Shown: positions 22,986 to 36,987 of the stretch, piece after piece
Layout: the number at the start of each line of letters is the position of its first letter
How positions within the stretch are numbered: position 1 is the stretch's first letter
From: Diphasiastrum complanatum
Lineage: Eukaryota; Streptophyta; Lycopodiopsida; Lycopodiales; Lycopodiaceae
Length of the DNA stretch: 64,000 nucleotides
Assembly: GCA_029204225.1 (NCBI GenBank)
Contig: CM055100.1
Coordinates: 3,259,089-3,323,088, forward strand
Direction of reading: 5' to 3'
Program-made: the position numbers and the translations under genes
The notes under the pieces: generated by a model
Seen by the model: the letters and a program-made list of their open reading frames with translations, nothing else
Databases searched by the model: none
Told to the model about the DNA's origin: nothing

Positions 22986-23625
22986 CTGCCGTCTATGCAT
23001 GGAGGCGTCCGGAATCTCAGCCTCCCCATCAGAATCAGTACTCTCCTTCCACGTGATAAACACTCCTGTATGCTCAGCTGTATCAAGGGGGAGGTGTCAG
23101 CGTCTAGTCTCGCCATACGCAGGTCTGCCATCTCTCGGATCATCAGCGCAACACATCTGGGGTCCTCATACGATATCAAGGTAGAGAGTGTGAGTGGATG
23201 ATCCTGAAACAAGCAGTAGTATCTCCCTCAGATCTCATAGTAAGCTGGGCATCTGAAGAGAAAATGAAACTCATCCTCTACGTCGTGTGTATCACACAAA
23301 CTACAAATCCGAGCATCTCTCGGGATGCCATTGTATCTGCCAGTCTCAATGGCTAGCTGGTGAGAGGAAACCCGAAACTGACCCATCACTATCCGCAGTC
23401 TGTGTGAGATACTATCCACTAGATATCCGAGAACAGTAGGATACCCAGCATGATCCCGAGATAGAAAATGTGTCCGATAAAACTCCATCTTCACCCCAGA
23501 TGGACCTGCCAAGTGCTCTGAAGATATGCTCTATACAGGTGGGGTGGGGCACTGTAAGAGATCCTAACACCACAGTAGGGCAAACACTAACTGATCCACC
23601 CAACCTTGCCTAGTGTGAGGACTGA
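22986..23625 (-). pseudogene. LINE ORF2 C-terminus with Cys/His zinc motif
   Basis: The minus-strand frame contains the post-RT region typical of this family: GQFRVSSHQLAIETGRYNGI, then the zinc-binding CSLC...HFLFRCPAYY block, then LISYEDPRCVALMIREM. The same order recurs at 28.2-28.7 kb and 29.4-29.8 kb. It is truncated on the 5' side at about 23,620, next to a chromovirus LTR. Confidence 0.8.
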
Positions 23626-23628
23626 TAG

Positions 23629-23877
23629 CATGCTACTGCCAAGTGTCGGCCACGTGGCACTGACGTGGCCGACTGCACGTCGGGACCCAACTGGGGGCCC
23701 TATCCTGCTGACAGGGTCCCTAGGCTGTGTTAGGCCCGCCATGGCTATGGACCGTGCTGGGGCACACTACTCACACTGTCTTGCCCTGTTGGTCATGTAC
23801 ACTGGACACGACCCTGACTGTGGTATCTGACCTATCCGTGTTCTCTAGGGTTCGGCACTGGTTACGAGCTCGTAACA
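23629..23877 (-). repeat. 3' LTR of the chromovirus (short)
   Basis: On the minus strand a polypurine tract (TTAAGGGGGAGGGAG, about 23,878-23,892) is followed by TGTTACGAGCTCGTAACC. The LTR runs about 250 bp to TTGGCAGTAGCA. It starts with a palindromic GTTACGAGCTCGTAAC. A similar end (TTGGCAATAGCA on minus) occurs at about 32,813, suggesting another remnant there. No 5' LTR of this element is found. Confidence 0.7.
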
Positions 23878-23888
23878 CTCCCTCCCCC

Positions 23889-24143
23889 TTAAGAACCGTC
23901 TTGGTCCTCTAAGACCAAGTCTAGAAAAATCTTGCGAAGGACGCTGCCTCTTTCCCAAGTGGCATTCTCAACAGGCTGATCATTCCACTTAACCAAATAT
24001 TCTCGGTATAGAGAATGACGAGTCTGCGTCTCTCTACTATCAAGAATCTCCTCTGGTTCATGTGGAGGTTGTTGAGGATCCAATGGGAGAACTAGAACAC
24101 TGTCCCCTACCAGATTGTCTGATCTGGTTAAGGCTTTTCGTAA
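23889..24143 (-). pseudogene. chromodomain at the end of chromovirus integrase
   Basis: It follows the integrase frame after a single TAG. It contains EPEEILDSRE and YREYLVKWNDQPVENATWE, the aromatic/Trp pattern of a chromodomain that targets integration to marked chromatin in the chromovirus clade. The stop separating it from the integrase (after FHVS) is probably a recent Gln-to-stop change. The frame closes at 23,889, just before the polypurine tract. Confidence 0.88.
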
Positions 24144-26640
24144 CTAACTTACATGAAAGACTGGAAAAACCTTACTGCTGTGTGGGAGTTCTAGTTCATA
24201 GGTGACCTCGCCTAGTCTCCTACTGATGGTAAAGGGACCACAATACCTTGGAGACAACTTAGCACACACTCCTGATTTGAGGGTTTTAGAGTCAACTGGG
24301 ACTCTCAAGTAGACTTTCTCACCAGTGGAGAACTGCACATCCCGTCTGTGTGGATCTGCATAATGCCTGGCTCGATTCTGGGACTGCCTAATGCTACGCT
24401 TAGCATGTTCTATCATCTGTTTTAGGTCCTCTAAAAAGTTTCTGGCTGCTTCAACTTTTTCTTGTTTAAACCCTACAGTTGTGGGTGAGCGTGGCTGAAA
24501 ACCGTACATCAGCATAAATGGGCTGTATCCCGTAGCTGAATGTTTGGTACTGTTGTAAGCAAACTCTAATATCGAGAGATACTCCTCCCAATTAGTCTGC
24601 TTCTTGTTGACGTATGCACGAAGCATATCCTCCAGCACTTGATTTACCCTTTCTGTTTGACCGTCCGTCTGTGGATGGTCGGTGGTACTCATATTAAGTT
24701 TAGTATGGAGATGATGGAATATTGCCCTCCAAAAATTTCCAGTAAACTTACTGTCCCGGTCGCTGACTATGCCGGAAGGTAGGCCGTATAATTTAAATAG
24801 CCCGTCTACAAAGAACCTCGCTAACTCTGGAGCTCTAACGGTTGTTTTGGTCGGAATGAAATGAGCCATTTTGGTTAGACGGTCAACTGTGACCCATATA
24901 GCGTCATTACCCCTTTGGGTTTTAGGCAGGCCTACTATAAAATCCATGGAGATACTCTCCCATTTACCAGCTGGTATTTCTAAGGGATGCAACAACCCTC
25001 CTGCCTTTAAACGCTCAGCTTTATTTACTTGACATTTCTGGCAACTGGTTACATATTGGTGGACGTCCTTTTTCATACTGGGCCAGAAAAATTGCCTACG
25101 AAGAAGCTCATAGGTCTTCTGTATGCCTGGGTGTCCCGCACTAGGATTGTTATGACATTCATATAGGACCTGCTGCCTATAATCCTCTGAATTGGGGACA
25201 CATACTCTATCTTCATAGAGCAAGTACTCATCCTGAATGGAATACTGTTTCCATTTGAATCCTTGAGTCAACTGACCCTCAACCACTTGGGTTTGCTTGG
25301 GTAATACAGGCTCAGAATCTTCAACGTCATCTGACGACGTATACTCGGACTCATCATCATCCTCAACGGAAGCTGCCGTATTCTTGGATGAACTGGCACC
25401 AGCCCCGGGAACTGGTTCTGGAGTATGTAACTGTCTGTTCTGGACTGAGTTCCAGATAGTAGGGAAGAATGCATCATGCTGGCATTTCCCTCTCAAGGAC
25501 TCGAGTAACTCATTTCGAATCTGAGTAAAACTCAGCTCGTTTATCATAGGCATTCTGCTAAGGGCATCTGCTACTGTATTGAATTTTCCACGTCTATATC
25601 TGATAGACATGTCAAACTCTTGCATCAACTCTGCCCAACGAGCTTTCCGACCTCTAAGCTCAGGTTGATTGCAAAGGTATCTGAGGCTCTCATGGTCTGT
25701 CAGGACCTCAAAGTTGGCACCATACAAATAATGCCTCCAAGTCTTAAGGGCATGGACTATAGAAAAGAGTTCCTTTTCATAGGCACTATACTTAGTTTGA
25801 GCTGGCTCGAGTTTTTTACTCTCGAACGCAACTGGTCGTCCACCCTGAGTTAGCACAGCACCTACTGCAAAGTCGCTAGCATCTGTTTTGACCACAAATG
25901 GCTGATTGGGGTCGACGACTTTTAAAACTGGTGCTGTAGCTAAGGCTGTTTTGAGAGCATCAAAGCTCTCCTGCTGTGCGGACTCCCAAATGAACTCCTT
26001 TCCCTTCCCCTTAAGGAGATTTGTCATAGGGACTGCTATCTGAGCATATTCCTTGACAAATCGTCTGTAATATCCCGCCAGACCAAGAAAGATTTGAAGT
26101 TTCAAAATATTCTGAGGTCTCAGCCAACTGAGTATGGCTTTAACCTTATTTGGGTCCATCTTAATCCCATCTGAAGAGATAATGTGACCCAAATATGCTA
26201 CTTCTTCAACGAAGAATTCACACTTGGATTGTTTAGCATAGAGCTTATGCTTTCTGAGCAGTCGAAACACATATCTGAGGTGTTTTAGATGCTCCTTCCT
26301 CGTTTTGCTGTAAACGAGGATGTCATCTAGAAATACGACTACAAACTTACCCAAGTATGGTCTGAGGACACTGTTCATCAAGGTCATAAAGGTAGCTGGA
26401 GCATTTGTGAGCCCCTTAAACTCATAATGACCGTGACGAGTCCTAAAAGCTGTTTTCGAGACATCTTCCGATTTTATACGGACTTGATGATATCCCGATC
26501 TGAGGTCTATTTTACTGAAAAACTTAGCCCCGTCGAGTTGATCAAACAACTCGTCTGCCCGAGGCATAGGGTATTTATTCTTAATTGTGACTTTATTGAG
26601 GGCTCTGTAATCTACGCAAAGACGCATAGACCCCTTTCTT
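24144..26640 (-). pseudogene. chromovirus pol: reverse transcriptase, RNase H, integrase
   Basis: An open frame of 827 codons. RT has [33 protein letters not shown] and [11 protein letters not shown] (F-L-D-D active site). RNase H has [29 protein letters not shown] and TDHESLRYL. The integrase zinc finger (H..H, CQKCQ), core ([35 protein letters not shown]) and GPY-type C-terminus ([14 protein letters not shown]) follow. All catalytic residues seem present. Only one slip (about 26,630) and one stop (24,143) interrupt the polyprotein, so this is one of the youngest pol genes in the window. Confidence 0.92.
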
Positions 26641-27583
26641 TTTCACCAATAGGACTGGTGAGGCCCATGGTGAACTACTGGTCTGAATTTGGCCTTTCCC
26701 AAGATAGTCTGTTAACTGCCTAGTTATTTCTTCATCCTCTGTTCGGCTGACCCGATACGGAGGTTTAGAAACAGGTGCTGTACCTGGTACTAGGTTTATT
26801 ACATGATCTACCTCTCTGCTAGGTGGTAAACCATGTGGCAAATCTTTAGGAAAAACATCTTCAAATTTAGACAATAAAGTTTCTAATTTACTGATTTTCT
26901 GCTGAATAGAACTGGAAATAGAAACTTCAGGAATAAACTGAAAGTCACATAAGAATACCTGATGGTCTTCGTCTCCGATTAGCTGACAGAGCTCTGAACT
27001 GCAGACCATAGGGCTGTTGGGAACATCATGCTCCCCATGCAACTGGATCTCTCGGCCTTTGTGCTGAAAGCTGAGGGTGTTCTCCTGATAGTTTCTGTGG
27101 AGGGAAGGTCCTAAACTGTAGAGCCAATCTCTCCCGAGAACAATGTCTGTTCGATCCAGGTGCATTATCTGAAAGTTTATTTCATCTTGGTACCCCTGAA
27201 TACCAAGATTTAACTTACTTACCATAGTTTCCCATATTTTTTTATCTTCACCCTTAGCTAATGAAACTATGTACCTATGCTGACTAGGTACTTCTGGTAG
27301 TTTAAACTTTTTAACCAGGGTGTAGTTGATGAAATTATGGGTTGCCCCATCATCAACCATAACTCTTACTGACTGTTTACCAGCAACAGCAGTAGTGGGT
27401 TGCTGCGGAGCTGAAGGATGGAGGGGCGGAAGTTGGGGGGGGGGGGGGTGGGGGAGGAGGAGAAGAAGATGGTGCGATGGAGGTGAGGGGGAGGGCGGAG
27501 GGTGAGAGTGAGGGTGAGGGAATCGGTTGAGGGTGATGAGGTGGAGAGGGGGAGCCAGGGCTCCCCCTGGTTTTGCGTGCCAT
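26593..27583 (-). pseudogene. chromovirus protease and N-terminal Gag stub
   Basis: The minus frame carries the aspartic protease (VMVDDGATHNFIN, then LNLGIQGYQ and VLGRDWLYSLG), the protease-RT linker (LLSKFEDVFPKDLPHGLPP), and the first RT block ([15 protein letters not shown]), where a one-base slip passes into the main pol frame. Upstream, a methionine at 27,583 starts MARKTRGSPG followed by a Pro/Ser-rich stretch, plausible as a Gag N-terminus. Most of Gag and its zinc knuckle are missing, so the 5' half is internally deleted. A run of thirteen to fourteen G near 27,434 may have helped. Confidence 0.75.
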
Positions 27584-27742
27584 GGCAAGGTTGATGGGAT
27601 GATGAGTGGTAGGCAGGTCAGCGTGATGGAGGTGGCAGGTGGTAGCACGATGGAGATGGCGGCAGCATGGAGGTGGCACACAATGGAGGTGGTAGCGCGA
27701 TAGAGGTGGATCACCAACGATGGAGGACCAGAGAGAGAAAAG

Positions 27743-27764
27743 AAAGAAAGAAAGAAAGAAAGAA
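27743..27764 (-). repeat. (CTTT)n 3' tail of LINE copy D
   Basis: Minus strand: AATAAAG, then five to six CTTT units, then TTTTCTCTCTCTGG. The same tail with the same preceding GCCTTTTGGCAT motif ends the LINE at 56,970, so the family ends in a CTTT repeat rather than poly(A). Confidence 0.9.
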
Positions 27765-28888
27765 AGCTTTATTAACATCTTTTAATGCCAAAAGGCATAT
27801 AAGACAAAGTAAGTACATCTCAAGTATGATAGATAGTAAACGGAGCATATAAATGTCTCCATAATCAAACAACAACAAAAAATAGATATTAACCTAACAA
27901 GACTAAACAAACTAAAGTATCTCATCTACTCTCAAGACATGAAAGTCTGAGATATGATACATCGGGAATCATGTGACTAAGGCTGTACAGTAACCATCTG
28001 AGCTGTAGCATAGACAGTCTCATGTCACCACAGGATCACTGCTGAAAAAAAGCAAGAATAGAGGATGATGATGATGATGATGATGATGAAGACGCCCGAG
28101 CTGGTGAGGAGGGCTGGCGTGTGTGAGCTCTAGATAGGCGAAGTCTCTGTGTAGCCATAGTGTATGGTCTGGAAACAGTACGCTGTCAGCGATCACGGTG
28201 AACATCCCGAGATAAAATATCTGACTCATCCTCGGACAAAGTGTCGGCATCAATATCTACTCTGGAACGTCTCCTGGAAAAAAAGGAGGTAATCTGGGTC
28301 TGTTGGGAGTCATGGTATCCATCACGATCTCTCTGACAAATATCTCTACGGAGGAGGAACATCTCACGCAGCATCAATGCAACACATCGAGGATCAACAT
28401 ATGAAATGAATGAGCGCAATGTAACCGGAGTATCACGGAAAAGACAGTGATAACGTCCACGGATCTCATAATAGATGGGGCATCTAAAAAGAAAATGCTC
28501 CTCTGACTCCACCTCCCCTAATGTACACAACTGACAAAGTCTGCTCATGTGAGGGATTCCTTGGAAACACCCAGTCTCCACATATAGTTGGTGTGAGGAA
28601 ACTTGAAACTGTCCCAGTGTAAATCGAAAGCAATGTGAAAGTCCACTATCCAGGTAACGAGGCAAAACTGGGACTCCGGCACTGTCTAGCTCTAGGAAAC
28701 TGGAGCGATAAAAGTCTAGTTTGACTCCCAAAAGCCCTTGCCATGTCACTCGAGAGTACGCCCAATAGATAACCCTCCTGATATACTGATGGGATACCTT
28801 TGGCAGAGATATCCATGCCGTAGGTACGTAAGAGACGAGAAGCCTGGGAGTACCATGAAAGCTGATGACCCTGATAATGAAGCTGCTG
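27743..28888 (-). pseudogene. LINE copy D, 5'-truncated, with ORF2 C-terminus and tail
   Basis: The minus-strand C-terminal ORF2 region is open from 28,888 to about 28,186: LLGVKLDFYRSSF, FRFTLGQFQVSSHQLYVETG, the CQLC...HFLFRCPIYYEIRG zinc block, and ISYVDPRCVALMLREM. A Ser/Asp/Arg-rich end (SRRRSRVDIDADTLSEDESD) follows. The 3' UTR runs to GCCTTTTGGCATTAAAAG...AATAAAGC and a (CTTT)n tail at 27,743-27,764 (minus sense). An (ATG)n run lies in the UTR (28,066-28,088). It abuts the 3' end of copy C at about 28,890. Confidence 0.85.
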
Positions 28889-28889
28889 A

Positions 28890-31151
<2,262 letters not shown>

Positions 31152-31738
31152 GTATTAACTTATGGAATGTCATTATCAAAAGTGATTTCCTCGAATAAAT
31201 AAATTCGTTCACCTTTGTCAATGATAGTAAGTGGCTTTTGAGCATTACAAATGTATTCTTATATGCTTTTTTATCTTCATAAACTTTTTAAATTTGATGT
31301 GTAGGATGAGAATTATCCAGCCTGTGAGCTAACAAAGGGAATGCTGGGAAGAGGATGGCAAAGCCCTAGGTGAAAACTTTATTTGCTTTACTTTGAGTTT
31401 TGTTGTTTCGATGTATTTGTTTCTATTGAAGAAAGAAAGTATCACTACATGATTGTCTAAGTACACACATATAATAAACTTATTTGAATGTATGAAAATG
31501 AGTGTACGTTCTCTCTTCCTCACTCTCTTTCTCTCAACTGTTAGCTTTCAAGCCCGTTGTAGATTTTAATTTATGATTTCTCATTCCTTACCCTCACACA
31601 CTCAAAAAGGGCATTACTAAACACAACAATAGAACTGTTTAACACCCAAAATAGTAGAAAGTCTAATTTTTTATCTATTCTATGAATCCGTTTCATTTCC
31701 AGAAAAGAGTGTGTTAATAAATCGTTATGAAACGGAGT

Positions 31739-32085
31739 TCATTGAATGAAACACGTTTTAGTGAAACTATGCTTGTATGCAATAACGCCAACCGTTTGAT
31801 GTAAATGAACTCCCAAGGCGATAGAACTAGCATCAATTTCTATGGCCAAAGGTTTAGAAATTTCAAGAAGACACATGAGAGGAGTAGAAATTAAGAGAGA
31901 CTTAAGAGGGTGAAAAGTAGCTTGAGAATAAGTAAACCACACAAAGGGAACTTTTTTCCTAAGCAAATGACTCAAAGGAGCAAGAATAGAAGCAAATTTG
32001 GCAACATGAGGACACAGAGCCATATCAAGAAAATAGGAAGAGCATGAACTTTAGAAGGAACAGGCCACAAAGAGATCACATGTAC
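31739..32085 (-). pseudogene. Ty3/gypsy RT-RNase H fragment
   Basis: The minus frame carries the RT tail (FASILAPLSHLLRKKVPFVW, ATFHPLKSLLISTPLM) and the start of RNase H (LAIEIDASSIALGVHL, VIAYKHS). This is a short isolated piece with no LTR. The surrounding 32,086-32,936 holds no recognised gene; a chromovirus-type LTR end may start at about 32,813. Confidence 0.75.
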
Positions 32086-32936
32086 TTTATGAGGATTGAG
32101 GTAGATATTGTTGTAAAATCAAGGATGCCAGAATAGCTCGAAATTTGGATTTAGGACCCTAGAGATGCTATTTTCAAGGACTACTCGAGCTTGAACATGT
32201 CTAGGAATGAAACATGCATCTGAAATACACAAAGAACAGCAAGCTGTAGATCATAAGAATGATCCTAATTCAATCCTCTTTGAACTCTATTCATTGTCTA
32301 TTGAATGAATCAAGATGTGGACTATTTCCTACTTGGCACTTCAAATAGGTGTCTCAGATCTGTAAAAACAGATCCTGATCAGCTTCTATATGACTTCTAT
32401 TCACTATGAAAGAAAGAGCCTATGCAAGAGAAACCACCAGCAAAAGATCCTATCCAAATCTGACAACACATGAAAGAGATAGGATGAAAAGTGGAAACCA
32501 GGTCCAGCGCCCTACACCAGAATGTTAGATGGCTGTCCTGCTTCCAGAGTAACAGAGTTCGAGTGGGAGAAGGTCAGAGAAGGAGCGGCCTCCACTATGG
32601 ATCAGGTTGCAACAGATTTCATCCAAATCCGATGAGAGATGAGGGAGAAACTTGTGAATTCCCTGATCTGGTCCTCCTGCGATTTCCTACACAAAAATTC
32701 AGATGTTGAAGACAATTCAATGATGAAGAATGGAAGCTTATTCCAAAAATCACACCTCTCCAACTCGTGGAGGTTCCATATAATAGAAATGATGTATGTA
32801 CAAAGCATGGCATGCTATTGCCAAGTGTCCAAGGTATGTGGCAATTTGCATGCCTATTTGCATGTGTCTAATTTGTCATGCATGCATCTTGCATGTTGCA
32901 TGCAAACTAGGACATGTGGCAAACTAACTTCTTCTC

Positions 32937-34491
32937 TGTTGGTGTATGACTATGGTCTGCGTGGTCTACGATTGATTGCGACTACAGCGGAGCCGTGACG
33001 GAAGCAGAACACGAGAGACGATTGTGATGTAAACGAAGTCTCTACCAACAATAAGAAAAACAATGAAAACTATGAACACAGTAATAACTGCGATTTCAGG
33101 AACGTGGATTGCTTGGAGAACGGAATTAAGAGCTTGTTCTTTTAGGTTATCAAAGAAGGAGTTTTAAACTGCCGTAACAGAAGGATTGCGAAACATTAGG
33201 CGTCTTGGACAGCCATGCGATCCTCTGCTTCTGATAACCGTGTTTGTGTGTAAGAGAGTGAGAGACAAATGCATTCAACAAAAACGTAAAAATTGAACAG
33301 TAGCGAATCCGTATACATAAAAGGAATCGGAACACAATACAATAACGCTGATAAGCGTGTGCTCCTACTTACAGACTCAAAACAATAGCTACAAACGGAT
33401 GTAGATATTGAAAAGGTAATATTCTATTCATTTGTAGTTCATTTCATTCTTATTCATATTTTATTACTATCATTGTTTGTAATTTGCTGATTCTCGTGTT
33501 TTGTGATGACAGTTCACTCTTGAGCCGTATACTCCTGATGATGTATATAGATTTTGGCAAGATCTCTCTCTCTCTCTCTGTATAAAATCACTAACTCTGA
33601 GGAGCTAGCTACTGAAGACCTTTTGGTCGTTTGATCGCTCTGTGCATCTACAGATTGTTCCAACCAACTAACAACTTCACTTCGCTCGGATGTATATATA
33701 TATAGCTGTCAGAGAATCTCTTGGTTATTCTAATTACAGTTTACAAGATGATTAACAGCTGTTAAACAAGATCTGTAGATCAGTTATTGGAGCGTCGTGA
33801 AGTAAGAAGAAGTACAGAGTAACGTATCCTTCGTATGTGTCGGGAGCGTGAAGGGCGTTGGGCGGTTATGGCCGTAATCTTGTCCGCAGTCGTTCGTTCA
33901 GCCGCTGATCGTCCGTTCAGCTGCTGTTCGTTCGTTCAGCTGGTGATCATTTGCTTCCTTCGTTGGTAACCGTAAGTGATAACTTACGGAGCTAGACGAT
34001 GAGATGGGTCAACAGTCGTTAGTTGACTTCGTAGGAACTCGCAAGCTATTTGCCGTTTGTCGACTTCGTTGATAGCCGTAAGTAAGTTACTTACGGTGTT
34101 TGATGGCGAGTTCACAGACTTCGTCGGAGTTGGTGACTTTGGTCACGACTCTTTCCCTCGTAGGAGATCGTAAGAAGGGAACTTACGGTGGTTGACGGAA
34201 ACTTACGTTCCGTTGCCTTTAAAACTTCCGTAAGTGCTGGTGAGTAATAACTTACGTGTTTTGACAACTCCATACGGTTTGCGGTTTGTTGCCTTCACAA
34301 GTTGAAGTCGTGTTTCTCCGTAAACGTCGATTTAACGGTGCTCTTTGGTTAGACCGTAGGCAGGCGATAGCTTTGCGGTTCTGCCTGTTTTTGACTTTGC
34401 GTGTATTTTTGCAGACTGATTCAGAGAGAGGGAATTCTTGAGAGATGAAGGAGGGCGAAGGGATGAGTAGGAGTAAGATTAAACTCCAACA
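32937..34491 (-). repeat. solo LTR of the copia-3 family
   Basis: It begins and ends TGTTGG...CCAACA and matches the 5' LTR (48,672-49,138 plus 56,971-57,860) and 3' LTR (44,625-45,333) of copia-3. Flanking bases are TTCTC before and TTCTG after, a near-perfect 5-bp target duplication, so it is a solo LTR left by recombination between two LTRs. It has about 150 bp (near 33,400-33,555) not present in the 5' LTR and a clean CT tract at 33,564-33,581 where the other copy carries a LINE. Confidence 0.9.
33970..34256. repeat. array of CCGTAAG...CTTACGG palindromes in copia-3 U3
   Basis: CCGTAAGTGATAACTTACGG at 33,970-33,989 is a perfect 8-bp stem. A perfect 10-bp-arm palindrome with one central base lies at 34,076-34,096. 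Looser pairs lie at 34,169-34,187 (CGTAAG/CTTACG) and 34,229-34,256 (CGTAAGT/ACTTACG). The same pattern is kept in the 5' LTR (for example 57,328-57,347) and partly in the 3' LTR. They may be protein-binding sites. Confidence 0.88.
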
Positions 34492-34496
34492 TTCTG

Positions 34497-36987
34497 CCCC
34501 ATGCACATGTGCATGGGGGTCTACCAAACTCAAGTGGGTATGTGGCATCAACATGCAAGAGGGCCTCCCATGAGTTTGTATTAAAAAAATTTGCCTAAGT
34601 TTGGGCCTCAAAGTATTTTGTACCCATGTATGACCATGTGACAATTTCCATTTATTTAACAAGGGTAGAGTATGTTCCCAAGTCACTAGCATGCTGTGGA
34701 CTTCAAAAAATATCTTGCTGATGTACAAGCCATTGAGGATCAATTGTGGTGTGACATAATTCACGACACAAGGCAATCTAACTATGTATAACCTCATGAG
34801 AAGGATCCTAATGATGAACACACCACCAAGTAGTGGCAGCAACCATCGAGATGTACGGTAGTGAACTGATTATGCTATATATATAACTTAGGAAAGAAAG
34901 AGAACTAGTTCTCAATCTCAATTTTCTAACTCATTTTCATGAGAAGAACTAGAATAAAACAGAGAGATGGACTTTGTCGTGAAAGTCATGAGCGAAGGGA
35001 GTAGGAGAGGTCGCAGAAATATGTGGATCAATGGTAGTAGAGGTGGGAGCTGGAGACCTAAACTCTTGTTGCTGAATATGCTGAAGAAGGGTATGTCCAT
35101 AATAGAAGGCTAAGGAGTCTTGTCAGAGTGAGAGGTAGATGCAAAGCCACAGGCCATGATAGGAAGAACGAGAAAGAAGCACAAACTTTGAGGGAGATGA
35201 CTCTAGTCGTCACCTCGATGTAGGTGCGAATCAGCATGCAAACACCTATCGGAAAGGCCACGATGAGTTGCTTAAATGTGACAAAGAAAAGTAGTTTAAA
35301 TCTTAGTAGAGGTAGAAGAATTATTCTGTACGATATCGCTTAGGTGTGCGGCAGGTGATTTGAGTTGTTGCAAAATGAGCTAGGGTGCATGAATCTGATA
35401 TCACCATTTAGTTTTTGTAATTGATTTATTCTTTTCGTACGATATCACTTACGTGTGTGACAGGCTATTTTAGTCATTTGCAAATGGGCTAGGGCACACA
35501 AATCCGATAACGGTTAATTTTTTTCAAATCTCTATATGATATCGACATGCTATTTTAGCTGCTTGCAGATGGACTAGAGTGCACGAATCCGATATCACAA
35601 AACCTTAAAAAAGGAATTTGAAGAAGCTGCCAAATGTCCATCAAATAGGGCCCAGAGAAAATTGAAATCCAAAGCCAAAGCCCTAACTGAGCCTCCAATA
35701 GTAGGGAAGTTTCCAAAATCATAAGCTACCAAATGAGGAGCCTTTCTATTAACTTGGAGGGAAATATGGAAATTCAATAATCAGGGCCCAAATCAGGAAC
35801 CATGTCAAACTGTGTTGAGGGGCTTGTCAAATGTAATACAAAGTGCATGTTTACTGATAATAAAGTCAAATGCTAATACTAAAAGCATTATAAAAATAAA
35901 TGACCCACTATAATAATGTATCAGTGATGCATGTAATGGCCATCATATGGACATATGTCCATAACAATTGGCAAATGACTCTTTGTTTTCAATTCTTTGG
36001 CCTTCGATCAAATACTTTGGCAATAGTGTATGTGACCACATAGACACTGGAGATGATGTCATCACACAATTTGAAATAGGAAAGTTAGATGATGCGAGAC
36101 CTATGGACCATATCTTTGTTGCACATATGATTGTGGGTTTTACCCAAGTTTGGACAGTCTTGAAAGTGTGTCCAGAGCATCATCTTCCAATGTGCTTGTA
36201 CCCCAACGCCATTTGAGATTGTAGGCGCTCCAAAAAGATGAGATCACAACAACATCATATACGTACAAGAGAATGAAAATAAACTCTCCCAAAGAATATT
36301 TTCTGAGTTTTGACTTGATCACCGCGAATTTGATTAATTGATGTTTTGGGAGGTAAGAAGTATTGTAAGTGTATGCCAATTATCAAAGCAGCATCCCTAT
36401 ATAGAACGTCGCTTGGATCTTCCAGATGCTTTCTGAAGAAAGCAAGCTGGTGACTTAATGTGTAGAAAAAAATTAACCTATGAGGCCCCTGGCCTATCTC
36501 AAGCATCATCAACGAGAAATTAGAATACTGCTTTACTGGATCACTCAAATAACGATGCAAAAAAACCATATATAAGGAACATGATTCAATGCCGGATGTA
36601 GTCAGCTTGTTTTTTAAGAGAAACAAATACTAGGAGTCTCATTATAATGAGTCTTAACAATGCAAAAACAGCTAAACCTTGGAGGTAGAAGATGGAATAG
36701 ATGATGTCAAAGTGTGCCAAGCTTTCTTTCCTTTTCTGGATATTGTTCCATGCATAAACTTATGATACTCGAGAGTAGCATAATAATAGAAGGCTTGTTA
36801 TTCCAAAGAATTGTCCTGCTTGTCATGCATATGCAACTTCATGTTCATCTTTCAGATATCGTGACACATTTGTACGACTGTTATAGGTCTCAAATCATGT
36901 TAATTATTACCTTATTGATATTTTCCATAGAGTTCTATTGATATTAATAGTGTTCCTAAAGCTTGAATTATTGTGGTTGATTGGCAG
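34497..36987. other. unassigned DNA upstream of the CEP104 exons
   Basis: No domain-bearing frame is found. Probably intronic or intergenic. The first exon expected for CEP104 (encoding the protein start up to a GWxS motif) was looked for on the plus strand here and not found. It contains the tandem repeat at 35,330-35,605. Confidence 0.45.
35330..35605. repeat. three-unit degenerate tandem repeat with GATATC cores
   Basis: Units start at about 35,330, 35,439 and 35,536 (periods 109 and 97). Each holds ACGATATC or TGATATC, then a T-rich section, then GGCTAGGGCACACAAATCCGATA or a variant. It corresponds to no element in the window. Confidence 0.75.

Noticed and set aside
23606-23912. Plus-strand frames in GC-rich DNA at 23.6-23.9 kb
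   Set aside because: This is the chromovirus LTR and polypurine tract read backwards.
28020-28253. His-rich frame
   Set aside because: Comes from an (ATG)n run in the LINE 3' region, opposite to no known domain.
34252-34842. Minus-strand frame of 196 codons
   Set aside because: Its lower part is copia LTR sequence and the rest has no recognisable domain; treated as chance.
34918-36216. Search for the first CEP104 exon
   Set aside because: No plus-strand segment ending in a GWxS-like motif with a phase-2 donor was found; the exon is likely further upstream or outside the window.
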